DNA from: CBDANW01 sp965197825
GTDB taxonomy: Bacteria > Acidobacteriota > Vicinamibacteria > Marinacidobacterales > DATDRI01
Direction: 5' to 3'
Assembly (NCBI GenBank): GCA_965197825.1
Contig: CBDANW010000003.1
Coordinates: 2,852,001 to 2,916,000, forward strand
Length of the DNA stretch: 64,000 nucleotides
Shown here: one piece after another, positions 37,011 through 45,371 of the stretch
Numbering within the stretch: position 1 is the first letter of the stretch
How the letters are laid out: the number at the start of each line of letters is the position of its first letter
Program-made: the position numbers and the translations under genes
Notes under the pieces: generated by a model
Databases searched by the model: none
What the model was told of the DNA's origin: nothing
The model's input: only the letters and a program-made list of their open reading frames with translations

Positions 37011-37553
37011 CTAGTGCAACGACCTGGGGCGGGAATCGGCGCCGGCCCGGCGGGCGGTCACCGTTCTCTTCTTGCGGCGGGCTTTCGCAGCGGTTCGTCG
37101 ACGCTGATTGCACTTCTGACAGACGCCGAAGATCTGGTGCCGATGAGAATCGATGCTGAACCCATAGGCGTCCGCAATCTCATCTTGCAGGTTTTCGATC
37201 TCGGCGCTCACGAACTCGATGATGGTGCCACATTCGATGCAGATCATGTGGTCGTGGTGCGAGTGTTTATAGTGATGCTCGAACCGCGTGAGGCCGTCTT
37301 TCAGCTCGATGGACTCGGCCAATTTGGCATCGCAGAACAGCTTGAGAGTCCTGTATATCGTGGTCCGACCGATCTCCGGATGCTTGCGATGGATCACGCG
37401 GTAGAGATCATCCACTGTCATGTGACCGCCGGTCTCCAAGAAGTACTGCAGAATCACCTCGCGCTGTCGGGAATGTTTGAGCCCGTTGTCGGCAAGATAC
37501 TGCTCGAACACGCGAAACTCCTCGCGGCTTCCAGATGAGCTACTCGATGGCAA
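37011..37553 (-). CDS. fur: Ferric uptake regulator (Fur family)
   Basis: 180 residues. An N-terminal winged helix (SRQREVILQYFLETGGHMTVDDLY, GRTTIYRTLKLFCDAKLAE) precedes the metal-binding half HHYKHSHHDHMICIECG and CQKC, giving two CxxC zinc pairs and the His-rich regulatory site. The last 30 residues are a basic extension (RRRTAAKARRKKRT) longer than usual. It follows the DtxR-type regulator by 17 bases in the feoB operon. It should repress iron-uptake genes when loaded with Fe2+. Palindromes matching Fur sites lie downstream at 36.9 kb and upstream of feoB. Confidence 0.93.
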   Translation of the reverse strand: MPSSSSSGSREEFRVFEQYLADNGLKHSRQREVILQYFLETGGHMTVDDLYRVIHRKHPEIGRTTIYRTLKLFCDAKLAESIELKDGLTRFEHHYKHSHHDHMICIECGTIIEFVSAEIENLQDEIADAYGFSIDSHRHQIFGVCQKCNQRRRTAAKARRKKRTVTARRAGADSRPRSLH

Positions 37554-37570
37554 CCTTTTTCTCCCAGCCG

Positions 37571-38257
37571 TTACCGTTCCACCCGCGGCTCGCGGAGCAC
37601 ATAGATTTCCTCCGCCAGGGCTTCCTCGATCGCCAGCTGTGTCTCATCGCATTCCAGTACGAACGCCGGAGAGCGTTGCTGTAGCTTGATCTTCACTCCC
37701 GGAGTAAAACCGAAGGAAGACAGCTTGTGAAGTCTCGAGTAGTTCTTGGTATTGACGTATGCGACGCGGGCTGTCTCTCCGGTGTGCATTTGATTCGCGC
37801 TCACCACCACCGCCTCGATGCTGCGTTGGGCTTCGAGACAGCAACGCCCCTGCGGAATCGGCCGCCCGTGGGGACACTGGCGTGGATGCCCAAGCAACGT
37901 GCAAATGCTCTCAGTGATGCCGGGGGCAACCAGATGCTCGAACTCACAAGCATTGACCTCGACTTCGGGCATCGGCATTCCGAGAATGTCGTTCACCAAG
38001 CGTTCCGCCAACCGATGGCGCCGAATGATGGCTCGCGCCCGACTTCGTCCCGTTTCGGTAAATGCGAGCGAACCATCGCTGTTCTCGACGACTTGCCCGC
38101 GAGTCTTGAGCTCTTCGATCAGCTCCTCGGTGAGCTCGATGTCGACAACGCGAGCCAGGTCTTCCCGACGCGTCGACCCCTTCTCGTCCTCCGTCCATAG
38201 CGCCTCTAGCACTTCTTCGAGGCCTCTTTCTTGCGGGGCAGGTGTCATCTCTTTCAT
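37571..38257 (-). CDS. DtxR/MntR-family metal regulator with C-terminal FeoA domain
   Basis: 228 residues from ATG 38257, which overlaps the feoB stop as ATGA; an in-frame ATG six codons upstream exists. The winged-helix part (LEEVLEALWTEDEKG, RGQVVENSDGSLAFTETGR) is followed by the dimerisation/metal region (HRLAERLVNDILGM, CEFEHLVAPGITESICTLLGHP, CPHG) and an SH3-like FeoA domain (RVAYVNTKNYSRLHKLSSFGFTPG). No free FeoA gene is present, so this domain may serve the FeoB transporter too. Translational coupling to feoB supports a role in iron control. Confidence 0.9.
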   Translation of the reverse strand: MKEMTPAPQERGLEEVLEALWTEDEKGSTRREDLARVVDIELTEELIEELKTRGQVVENSDGSLAFTETGRSRARAIIRRHRLAERLVNDILGMPMPEVEVNACEFEHLVAPGITESICTLLGHPRQCPHGRPIPQGRCCLEAQRSIEAVVVSANQMHTGETARVAYVNTKNYSRLHKLSSFGFTPGVKIKLQQRSPAFVLECDETQLAIEEALAEEIYVLREPRVER

Positions 38258-40320
38258 AGTTTCAACCCCGTCCAACGCAAGAAGAAGTTCACGCCCGTCC
38301 CCACAGCAATTGCATATGGAACGATGAAACCCACCATCAAAGCGGCCTTGCGGAAATCGAGCTCTTTGATCATGACTAAGAAGTTAGCCACACACGGAAC
38401 GAACAGAGTCATGGTCACCAGAGAAACGATAATCTGCGTGTGATCCATCATGCCTTGTCGAGCGAGATCGAACAGGCCGGCGGCGCCGTAGTCACGACGT
38501 AGGAAACCCATGACGAAGGCTTCACCGGCTTTCGCCGGCAGTCCCAGAAGACCTACGACCACCGGTTCGGCCGCCCGCACGATCAAGGGGAGGATGGACA
38601 AACGATCCAGAACGAAGAGGACGACGGTGCCGAGGACGAACAAGGGCACCGCCTCCCGAAGAAACCAGCGGACGCGACTCCATGTCTTACGCACCAGGTT
38701 GCCCCATACCGGAAGTCGCATCGGCGGAAGCTCGACCATGAAGTCGGAACGCGTTCCCGGGATAATCTTGTCGGCGATCCACCCGACCAGGAGCAGCTGG
38801 GACAACAGAATACCGGATAGGAAGAGCAGAGCTCCGAAGGAAACCCAAGCCAACATCCCCAACACCACGCCCAGCTGTGCCGCGCACGGCACGGCGAGAG
38901 CCAGAAGCAACGTCGCGAGCATGCGCTCCTTGCGCGTCGAGAGGATGCGGGTGGTCAAGGTAGCCATCGTCACACAGCCCAGCCCCAGCACCATCGGGAG
39001 GACCGCTTTGCCGTTGAGACCCATGAAACGAAACATCCGATCGGCAAGAACGGCGAGCCGGGGAAGATAACCGCTGTCTTCGAGAAAACCGAAGGCCATG
39101 AAGAAGGTCGTCACCACGGGCAAGACGATGGCAACCGAGTAGGTTAACCCCATCGAGATCGCCCCGTAAGGCCCGACCAACAGATCTTTCACGAAGGCGA
39201 ACGGCAGCAGCCGATCCACAATCCAGGTGATTCCGGGTACGAGATAGACTCCGAACACCGTCGACTCGAGAAAATCCACCGCCGTGCCGGCTCCGAAGAC
39301 TCCTACGAAGTAATACATGAGCAAGAGGACGCCAATCAGAACTGGGAATCCGGTGAGAGGCTCTCGACACCAACGTCCCAATCGGTCCGCCAACGCGGAG
39401 ACTTCCCCGACCTTCACGCGCCGTAGGTTCCCGACGGTAGAGTCGATCCATTGACTGCGAGCCTGAACGATCACTGCCGCGGCCGGCCGACGGTGTTTCC
39501 GCTGGTACGAGCCCAGCGAGTGAAGGATGGCACCCACGCGTTCTTCACCCGCCAGACCCGGGAGCGTGCTTTTGACCCCCTCGTCACCCGAGCCGAGCCA
39601 TTCGGCGAAGAGCCCCAAAGGAAGGACCGGCCCATTCGCCCCGCTGGGCCCAGGCGTTAAGTTCCCCTCGAGCTCGGTGACGACCGCCTTCAACTCCGGT
39701 GACGGATTACGCGGCACGGCGGGCGCGGCCAGAGCGCGTTCCAATTCGCGGATTCCATGTCCCTCGGTGGCCACCGTCTCCACCACCGGGATGCCGAAGA
39801 GTTCCTGAAGCGAGATCACATCGACTTCGATGCCACGCTTGCGCGATTCATCGACCATGTTGAGATCGAGGACCGTGGGCAAACCAAGCTCCACGAGCTG
39901 GCTCAAGAGAAGCAGAGTCCGCCTGAGGTTCTTGGCGTCGGCCACCACCAGAACGATGTCCGGCCTTTCCTCGAGAAGAATGTCACGGGTGACGCGCTCG
40001 TCTTCCGAATGGGGAACGAGCGAGTTGACCCCAGGGGTGTCGACAACCTCGTAGCTTCTTCCGCCGAACTGGGCACCGCCGCGCGTGAGCGCGACCGTCG
40101 TACCCGGATAGTTGGAGACGTAGACGTATTGCCCCGTCAGTCGGTTGAAGATAACGCTCTTCCCAACGTTGGGATTACCTACGAGGGCGATCTTCCCTTT
40201 CTGGGTCTGGGTTTTCGAGAACCTTGACGCGCTGCCCTTCCCTTCGGTCTGTCCTACGGCAGCGGTAGGAATCAACTGGGGAGGAGCGACGGCTTCGGGA
40301 GGGGGGACCTCGGGCGGCAT
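38254..40320 (-). CDS. feoB: Ferrous iron transporter FeoB
   Basis: 688 residues. The N-terminal G domain starts after a 40-residue Pro-rich lead: GNPNVGKS (G1), NYPGTT (G2), DTPG (G3), NMVDE (G4). The helical domain follows, then two Gate modules with about nine membrane helices (ALADRLGRWCREPLTGFP onward; VLGLGCVTMATLTTRI; VPCAAQLGVVLGML). It imports Fe2+ across the inner membrane, coupled to GTP hydrolysis. It is the first gene of the feoB-dtxR-fur operon, with a Fur-like palindrome 61 bases upstream. No defect. Confidence 0.97.
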   Translation of the reverse strand: MPPEVPPPEAVAPPQLIPTAAVGQTEGKGSASRFSKTQTQKGKIALVGNPNVGKSVIFNRLTGQYVYVSNYPGTTVALTRGGAQFGGRSYEVVDTPGVNSLVPHSEDERVTRDILLEERPDIVLVVADAKNLRRTLLLLSQLVELGLPTVLDLNMVDESRKRGIEVDVISLQELFGIPVVETVATEGHGIRELERALAAPAVPRNPSPELKAVVTELEGNLTPGPSGANGPVLPLGLFAEWLGSGDEGVKSTLPGLAGEERVGAILHSLGSYQRKHRRPAAAVIVQARSQWIDSTVGNLRRVKVGEVSALADRLGRWCREPLTGFPVLIGVLLLMYYFVGVFGAGTAVDFLESTVFGVYLVPGITWIVDRLLPFAFVKDLLVGPYGAISMGLTYSVAIVLPVVTTFFMAFGFLEDSGYLPRLAVLADRMFRFMGLNGKAVLPMVLGLGCVTMATLTTRILSTRKERMLATLLLALAVPCAAQLGVVLGMLAWVSFGALLFLSGILLSQLLLVGWIADKIIPGTRSDFMVELPPMRLPVWGNLVRKTWSRVRWFLREAVPLFVLGTVVLFVLDRLSILPLIVRAAEPVVVGLLGLPAKAGEAFVMGFLRRDYGAAGLFDLARQGMMDHTQIIVSLVTMTLFVPCVANFLVMIKELDFRKAALMVGFIVPYAIAVGTGVNFFLRWTGLKL

Positions 40321-40380
40321 GTCTCGTCGGTAGCGGTTATCTAGCTGGTCTTACTTATTCAGGCTCATTCGGGCAATGAC

Positions 40381-40403
40381 TTGAAAATGAAACCCGATTT
40401 CAA
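40381..40403. promoter_or_regulatory. Fur-box-like palindrome upstream of feoB
   Basis: TTGAAAATGAAACCCGATTT then CAA: inverted TTGAAA arms 11 bases apart in an AT-rich pocket, 61 bases before feoB. Its style matches the site at 36933, which suggests that both ends of the operon answer to the same iron regulator. Confidence 0.55.
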
Positions 40404-40480
40404 TTTAGTCTAACCGACGCCCACCGGACTGTCAAGCTCAAAGTGTCCAATGAGTTGGGCCCAAGCGCTGCTTGGGTTAG

Positions 40481-40532
40481 CCCCGATCCGAAAAACCTCG
40501 CTAAGGTTAGTATCGAGAATTTCGGATCGGGG
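40481..40532. repeat. Perfect 13-bp stem-loop, function unknown
   Basis: CCCCGATCCGAAA (40481-40493) and its exact complement (40520-40532) enclose a 26-base loop with an inner AACC/GGTT pairing. No T run follows. The surrounding 40.44-40.57 kb holds no gene. Confidence 0.7.
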
Positions 40533-40568
40533 TTTCTAGCAGTAACTAGAGATCTATTGAAATCTATT

Positions 40569-40656
40569 GGGGATGTCCCGGCCGCTGTTGAATTTGGTCG
40601 GGTAGCGGCGGCACCTGTGAATACTCTTAGGCAGCAAACTCATCGCTGTCAAGAGA
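40569..40656 (-). mobile_element. Orphan right end of IS256-I (88 bp)
   Basis: Reverse complement of the terminal 88 bases of the complete copy, from GGGGATGTCCCGGCC to GCTGTCAAGAGA. No other IS256 sequence is attached. It truncates the beta-lactamase-like gene. The inner breakpoint is within two bases of that in the rearranged copy at 11995. Confidence 0.93.
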
Positions 40657-41455
40657 TGATAGCGCCGACTCCCTCGTCGCGGTTCAACTCCATTATGGTG
40701 TTCACACCTGGGTCTCCCCCGTCGTGACCCCAGAACGGACGGCCGTCGATGTTGCGCATGAACCAGCAAAGCCCCCAAACATCGCCGTGGTGCACACGCA
40801 AGATCGTGTCTACGCTCTCCGGCTTGAGGATAGGGTCACCACCTCGCAAGTAAGCGGTCATATAGAGGGCGAGTTGCCGCACGCTTGTACGAAGGAACCC
40901 ATCCGGATAGTTCGGGTGGTTGTACAAACAGTTGGCGGCGTATCCGTCTCGTTCCGGCGGGGCTCCGATCACGCCCAGTGATTCTCCTCCCCACGTTGGT
41001 GCTCGCGATTCAGCGTCTTCCACCCATGCGTAGGGTATCGCGTGCTTTGAGGTGTCGATGTCCGCGAGATACCAGGACGTCTCATTCATACGGAGAGGCG
41101 AGAAGATATGGTTTTTGCAGTAATCTGCGAACGGCTCGCCAGAGAGAACTTCAACGATGTAGCCCAAAAGTCCGAAGGCCACATTGTTATACGAGTGTCG
41201 CTCGCCCGGAGCCCACCCATGGTAGGTCTCTCCGGCATTGTGGAACCGTCCCCCCGGGAGTGAAGTACTCCTCAAGCCATGTGCCGAGTGAAATATCGGG
41301 ATCGCCACACTTATAGTTCCTCGAATAGGACGTGCCATCTGAGATCGAGGACGTGTGCGTCAGGAGCTGCCGAATCGTTATGGCTGCTTCCGGGTGGACG
41401 GCAAAGGGTAGCAAGTCGTTCACGTCGTCATCTAGTTGGAAGGCACCCTGCTTCC
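40657..41455 (-). pseudogene. Beta-lactamase-fold serine hydrolase, both ends missing and frameshifted
   Basis: Pieces read LDDDVNDLLPF, ITIRQLLTHTSSISDG, LEEYFTPGG, then after a frameshift near 41250 RFHNAGETYHGWAPGERHSYNNVAFGLLGYIVE (Tyr-x-Asn-like YNN), FSPLRMNET and WGHDGGDPG, the HxG-type third motif. This is the class C/PBP4*-type fold acting on unknown amides or esters. The N-terminal SxxK nucleophile is lost at the junction with a patatin fragment, and the C-terminus is lost to the IS256 end. It is non-functional. Confidence 0.82.
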
Positions 41456-42043
41456 GCGTTGTCCCGCGAGCTCTATATCCCCACCTTCCAACTCGACACC
41501 GGTGCGCGGACCGTCTTCGGGACCGCGACCGCACCCGCCATCCCGATTTCCCTTGCGAATCGCAGCGTCTTGTGCTATTCCCGGCCTCTTTGCACCGGTT
41601 GCAATCAACGACTCCCTTCACATCGACGGCGGCGTTGGACAGATCACGCACATTGATATCGCCGTCGGGGCCGGTGCTCAAACCCTGCTCGTCTTCAACC
41701 CTTTCGTGCCCGTTGACAATGACCGCGCCGAGGTCTGTTTTGCCGACTTCGACGGATCCTGCGCGACGCTGGGCGAAAAGGGATTCTTCTACGTGGTCGA
41801 GCAAGCGGGGCGCATCAGCCGAGCGGCGAAGCTGAAACAAGAAACCCACCACCTGCCTCGCGTGTTTGTGGTGGAGCCCGAGCCCCACAAGGCCCTGGCC
41901 TTCCTCCAGAGCCCGGTGACGGATCGAGGAGACTCGAGAGCCTCGAGCTCGGCTACCGAACCGCCCGCCGTTTCTTCGAGACCCATCAGGACGAGCTGGC
42001 CCACGCCCTTCGGCGATCGGTACCCGCAAGGCGAACCGCCTGA
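41456..42043 (+). pseudogene. Patatin-like phospholipase, C-terminal fragment with frameshifts
   Basis: Reads LYIPTFQLDTGARTVFG, then one frame over AASCAIPGLFAPV, SLHIDGGVG (the Asp of the Ser-Asp dyad lies in DGG), and AVGAGAQTLLVFNPFVP. After another shift near 41930 it ends LELGYRTARRFFETHQDELA at TGA 42041. The GxSxG nucleophile half is missing where it abuts the opposing hydrolase fragment. Patatins release fatty acids from lipids. This copy is dead. Confidence 0.72.
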
Positions 42044-42089
42044 AACATCCCCTTTGATTCGTTGCTGGCCGCTATTATCCTGTCTCTCC

Positions 42090-42098
42090 ATGTCTCAA
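42090..42098 (+). pseudogene. First three codons of a gene hit by IS256-I (continues at 43567)
   Basis: ATGTCTCAA; bases 42091-42098 are duplicated after the IS at 43559-43566. Removing the IS joins MSQ to RRVALYLQDAHPLADGIRYV, which resembles the N-terminus of LLM-class flavin-dependent oxidoreductases. Confidence 0.5.
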
Positions 42099-43558
42099 GG
42101 GGATGTCCCGCCGGATGTTGAATTTGGGGTAGCGGCGGCTCCTTGGCCGGCCTAAGAATAGGTCTGCCAATAAACCGTCTCCAGAGGGGGACAAGGAGCC
42201 ACCAATGCCTAGGAAATCAAAGAAGCCAGTAAGAAAGCAAACGCACTCGCCTACGGGCAAGGTAGTTGGCCAAGTCGGTCAGATACTGCTACCGATGATA
42301 GCTGGGATCGCGGCCACGAAGGCGGATCTGACGGAATGGGTGTACGAGCAAGGACTGACAGCTCTGCACCTACTGCTCAGAGAGGACGCCGAGGAGATCG
42401 CGGGGCTCAAGGGCAAGCACGAGAAGGAGCGAACTCATAACCACTGTGGGAGCACGAACGGAGAGCTGAGCTTCGGTGGTCGTCGCATCCAAGTGTCGCG
42501 ACCTCGAGTTCGCTCGAAGTCGGGCGAGGAGGCGTCGCTTCCACACTTCGAAGCCTTCCGCGAAGAAGACCCGCTTCCAGAGCGAGTGTTGAATCAGATC
42601 TTGGTGGGGGTATCGACCCGAAATTACGAATCGAGTCTGGACAAACCCGCGGCCAAGTTGAAGTCTCGTGGCACGAGTAAGAGTGCCGCCAGCCGTCACC
42701 TCGTGAGCCAGACGACTAAGAAGCTCGAGGAATACCTGTCTCGGCGGCTAGAGGAGTTCGAGCTTGCGGCACTGATGCTGGATGGCCTTGAGGTGGCCGG
42801 ACAGACCGTCGTCGTAACTCTCGGTATCACAATAGATGGAACGAAGGTGCCCCTGGGTATATGGCTGGGCTCGACGGAGAACTCTCGGGTGTGCACCGCG
42901 ATGTTGCAGGACCTTCTCGAGCGAGGCTTGCGCGTCGATGAGTCGATTCTCTGCGTAGTGGACGGAGGCAAAGGCATCCGCAAGGCACTCGTCGACGTTT
43001 TGGGGGACCTCGCGGTCATCCAAAGGTGCCAGATCCATAAACTCCGGAATCTTCGCTCGTACCTTCCCAAGTCTCGTCACGCCTACGTGCTCCAGACGAT
43101 GAAGGAAGCCTACAAGTGCAAGAGTGCCGACAAGGCGCGCAAGCGACTTCAGGCATTGGTGTCGTGGCTCGAGCGAAACGGCTACGACGAAGCTGCCGGA
43201 AGCCTTCGTGAAGGGATGGAAGAGACACTCACGGTCGTGAAGCTCGCGCTGCCCGCCTTACTTCGCCAGTCTCTTGCCACGACGAACGCCATTGAGAATC
43301 TCAACGGAACCATTCGCAGAGTATCGAGAAACGTCAAGCGTTGGTAGAGTCCTTCCATGGTTCGCCGATGGACCGCTCTTGGCGTCGTCACCGCGCAGAA
43401 AAAGTTCCGGCGTATCAAAGGCTATCGCCATATGGGCGCTCTCGTTCACGCGCTTAGAAGCAAACAGAAATCTCTTGACAGCGATGAGTTTGCTGCCTAA
43501 GAGTATTCACAGGTGCCGCCGCTACCCGACCAAATTCAACAGCGGCCGGGACATCCCC
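42099..43558 (+). mobile_element. IS256-I, complete copy with 8-bp target duplication
   Basis: 1460 bases, ends GGGGATGTCCC / GGGACATCCCC, flanked by TGTCTCAA at 42091-42098 and 43559-43566. An 8-bp duplication is standard for the IS256 (mutator) family and proves insertion by transposition. The left and right terminal repeats match only over about 50 imperfect bases. One transposase gene is carried. Confidence 0.97.
42205..43347 (+). CDS. IS256-family (mutator) transposase, 380 aa, ending at an internal amber
   Basis: A basic N-terminus, a zinc-like HNHCGSTNG segment, then the DDE core: ALMLDGLEV, LCVVDGGKG, QRCQIHKLRNL (family C/H motif) and TTNAIENLNGTIRR with the catalytic Glu. The frame stops at TAG after NVKRW, but the following 51 codons (SPSMVRRWTALGVV, KKFRRIKGYRHMG...) are the normal C-terminal segment of the family and end at TAA 43498-43500. 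The same TAG is in the copies at 12.7 and 60.2 kb. All catalytic residues precede it, so the 380-residue form may suffice, or read-through gives about 431. Confidence 0.92.
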   Translation: MPRKSKKPVRKQTHSPTGKVVGQVGQILLPMIAGIAATKADLTEWVYEQGLTALHLLLREDAEEIAGLKGKHEKERTHNHCGSTNGELSFGGRRIQVSRPRVRSKSGEEASLPHFEAFREEDPLPERVLNQILVGVSTRNYESSLDKPAAKLKSRGTSKSAASRHLVSQTTKKLEEYLSRRLEEFELAALMLDGLEVAGQTVVVTLGITIDGTKVPLGIWLGSTENSRVCTAMLQDLLERGLRVDESILCVVDGGKGIRKALVDVLGDLAVIQRCQIHKLRNLRSYLPKSRHAYVLQTMKEAYKCKSADKARKRLQALVSWLERNGYDEAAGSLREGMEETLTVVKLALPALLRQSLATTNAIENLNGTIRRVSRNVKRW

Positions 43559-43566
43559 TGTCTCAA

Positions 43567-43627
43567 CGTCGGGTAGCCCTCTATCTGCAGGACGCGCATC
43601 CGTTGGCCGACGGCATCCGCTACGTGC
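43567..43627 (+). pseudogene. N-terminal fragment of an LLM-class flavin-dependent oxidoreductase-like gene
   Basis: CGTCGGGTAGCC... encodes RRVALYLQDAHPLADGIRYV, continuing from ATG 42090 across the IS256 insertion. IS630 copy B then cuts it at about codon 23, and the rest of the gene is not on the other side. The family assignment rests on the pattern ALYLQDAHPL near an N-terminus and is tentative. Confidence 0.45.
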
Positions 43628-44694
43628 TAGTGGACTGTAACAACTGAACGTTTAGTGGTTTTAATGCGTCGTGACGGATCGTTGTAGGTCCACTTCACGG
43701 GCTTGGGGTCTTCGTTGTACTTGCGAATGTAGCGCATGATCTTGCGGGTCAGGTCGTGGGTTGACGTGAACACGCCTCGATGGATCAGGGCACGCTCGAT
43801 CTTGGAGAACCAGAGTTCGATTTTGTTCAGCCAGGAGGAATATGTGGGTGTGAAGTGGAGTCGGACTTTTGGGTTGGCCTCGAGGAACTGTGCGACCTTG
43901 GCGGTCTTGTGAGCCGACAGATTGTCGAGGATGACATGTATTTCGCGCTTTCGCTTGTGGCTCGCAACCAGCTGCTCCAAGAAGGCGACGAACTCCTGGC
44001 TGGTATGGCGGCGGACAGTCTTGCCCAAAACCACCCCCGTCTTCGTGTCGAAGGCGGCGTAGAGAGAAAGCGTTCCATGCCGGACGTACTCGAAACCGTG
44101 TCGCTCGGCCCGCCCGGGAGACAACGGCAAGATCGGGTCCCGTCGATCCAGGGCTTGGATCGCCGTTTTCTCATCAATACAAAACACCGCAGCGTGCTGA
44201 GGTGGATTCATATATAGACCGATGATATCCGCTGCCTTCGTCTCGAAATCCGGATCGTTGGAGGCCTTGTAATGCTCAATTCGGTGTGGCTGGAGACCAT
44301 GCTTTTTCCAAGTGCGAGCCACCATCATGTGATGGATTCCCAGCTTCTTCGCAAGTCGACGCGTGCTCCAGTGAGTCGAGCCGTCGGTCGGTTTTTTCTG
44401 CGTCCACGAAAGAATCCGTGCTTCCATCCGAGGCGTGAGCACTTGAATCGGACGCCCCTCGTGACGCGCGTACAGACCTGCCAGACGCTCCTCCAAGAAT
44501 CGGCGTTTCCACTTGCTGATAAAAGGCGCCGTGCAGCCCACCGTCTGCTGCACCTGCGTATAGCTTGCACCGTCTGCCAGCAAGAGCAACATCCGAGCGA
44601 TCCGCGCGTCATCCGCTCGACCGCTACGGCTCGAAACTCGTTTGCCAAGCTCCCTATGTTCCGCTTGAGTCAACGCAACGGCTCTCCCTCGCAT
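43627..44694 (-). CDS. IS630 transposase (copy B)
   Basis: 355 residues from the same ATG as copy A, with the same helix-turn-helix, DEKTAIQ, LDNLSAHKT and NKIELWF catalytic regions. The visible difference is Val/Ala at residue 7. Translation could begin eight codons earlier at 44718. The stop TAG again comes from the target site. Confidence 0.94.
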   Translation of the reverse strand: MRGRAVALTQAEHRELGKRVSSRSGRADDARIARMLLLLADGASYTQVQQTVGCTAPFISKWKRRFLEERLAGLYARHEGRPIQVLTPRMEARILSWTQKKPTDGSTHWSTRRLAKKLGIHHMMVARTWKKHGLQPHRIEHYKASNDPDFETKAADIIGLYMNPPQHAAVFCIDEKTAIQALDRRDPILPLSPGRAERHGFEYVRHGTLSLYAAFDTKTGVVLGKTVRRHTSQEFVAFLEQLVASHKRKREIHVILDNLSAHKTAKVAQFLEANPKVRLHFTPTYSSWLNKIELWFSKIERALIHRGVFTSTHDLTRKIMRYIRKYNEDPKPVKWTYNDPSRRIKTTKRSVVTVH

Positions 44695-44735
44695 GAGAGA
44701 GATATTACAACTAAACACTTAAATGTACAGTCCAC
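43630..44735 (-). mobile_element. IS630-family element B, complete
   Basis: Ends and TA/CTAG borders as in copy A (CTAG at 43627-43630 and 44735-44738). The transposase (43627-44718 at most; 355 residues from ATG 44694) is nearly identical to copy A and intact. The flanking genes do not match each other, so DNA next to this copy has been deleted after insertion, perhaps by recombination with another same-oriented copy. Confidence 0.95.
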
Positions 44736-44738
44736 TAG

Positions 44739-44970
44739 CTTGGGAGCCCGGAGTCCTTGAGCCTGGAGTCCCTCCAGCACGGAGCCCCAATGCGTCGAAG
44801 CTTCGCTCACCGCCAGACGCAATGACAACAGACGTTTGTGCCCGTCTGGCGCGACCCTGAGCGCGACCAGTACGGGTACGCTGATCACACGTTTCGCCAT
44901 CCGCACTTTCAGGTGGAAGCCATCCAGGTAAACGATCGCGTAGACCTCCTCGCGAGAGCACGGTTCTGCC
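44739..44970 (-). mobile_element. Fragment of a third mutator-type (IS256-like) transposase
   Basis: The frame reads YAIVYLDGFHLKVRMAKRV, VALRVAPDGHKRLLSLRLA, ASTHWGSVLEGLQAQGLRAPKLV: the first catalytic Asp and the following strands of IS256-family transposases, distinct from IS256-I and IS256-II. Both ends are missing; the 3' side is cut by IS630 copy B and the 5' side by the PEGA gene fragment. Confidence 0.8.
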
Positions 44971-44974
44971 ATTA

Positions 44975-45371
44975 CCGGATGGAGCTGCTCGGCCCCGGCG
45001 AGGCGAACCCCCAGCCAGCCACCAGCAAGCCCAATCCTCCTAGCGTGTCACGCGAGGACGTACCGCCTGCCGCAGATCGACAATTACCGCCGCCCGAGCC
45101 GGCACGCCCTTCCCCACCACCACCGGCAACGAGCGTCGTGACCCGAGGCCAGTTCGGCGTCCTGCGGCTACGCGTGCAGCCAGCCGCGGGCGAGATCCGC
45201 ATCGACAGCGAGCCCTGGGGCACGTTGGGAGGAATGGGGGAAATCTCGATCCACCTGCCGGCCGGAATCCACCGGATCGAGTTACACCGCGCGGGCACTT
45301 CCGTCTTTGCGACGGACGTCGAAATCCGGCGGGGAGAGACGACGCCCCTCAACATCCGTCTCGCTATTTAG
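44975..45371 (+). pseudogene. PEGA-domain protein, C-terminal fragment
   Basis: A proline-rich linker (DRQLPPPEPARPSPPPPATS) is followed by GVLRLRVQPAAGEIRIDSEPWGTL and LPAGIHRIELHRAG, a PEGA beta-sandwich, ending NIRLAI. PEGA domains usually sit at the outer end of kinases or other envelope proteins. The upstream part, probably a kinase or membrane anchor, has been replaced by IS debris. No start codon or ribosome-binding site is evident. Confidence 0.7.

Noticed and set aside
5872..43500. Stop-codon reassignment as the reason for TAG, TGA and TAA inside several genes
   Set aside because: All three codons also end clearly intact genes (TAG: ruvX, metK, S41; TGA: SDR, mltG, feoB; TAA: IS elements and others), and the internal stops are accompanied by ordinary frameshifts.
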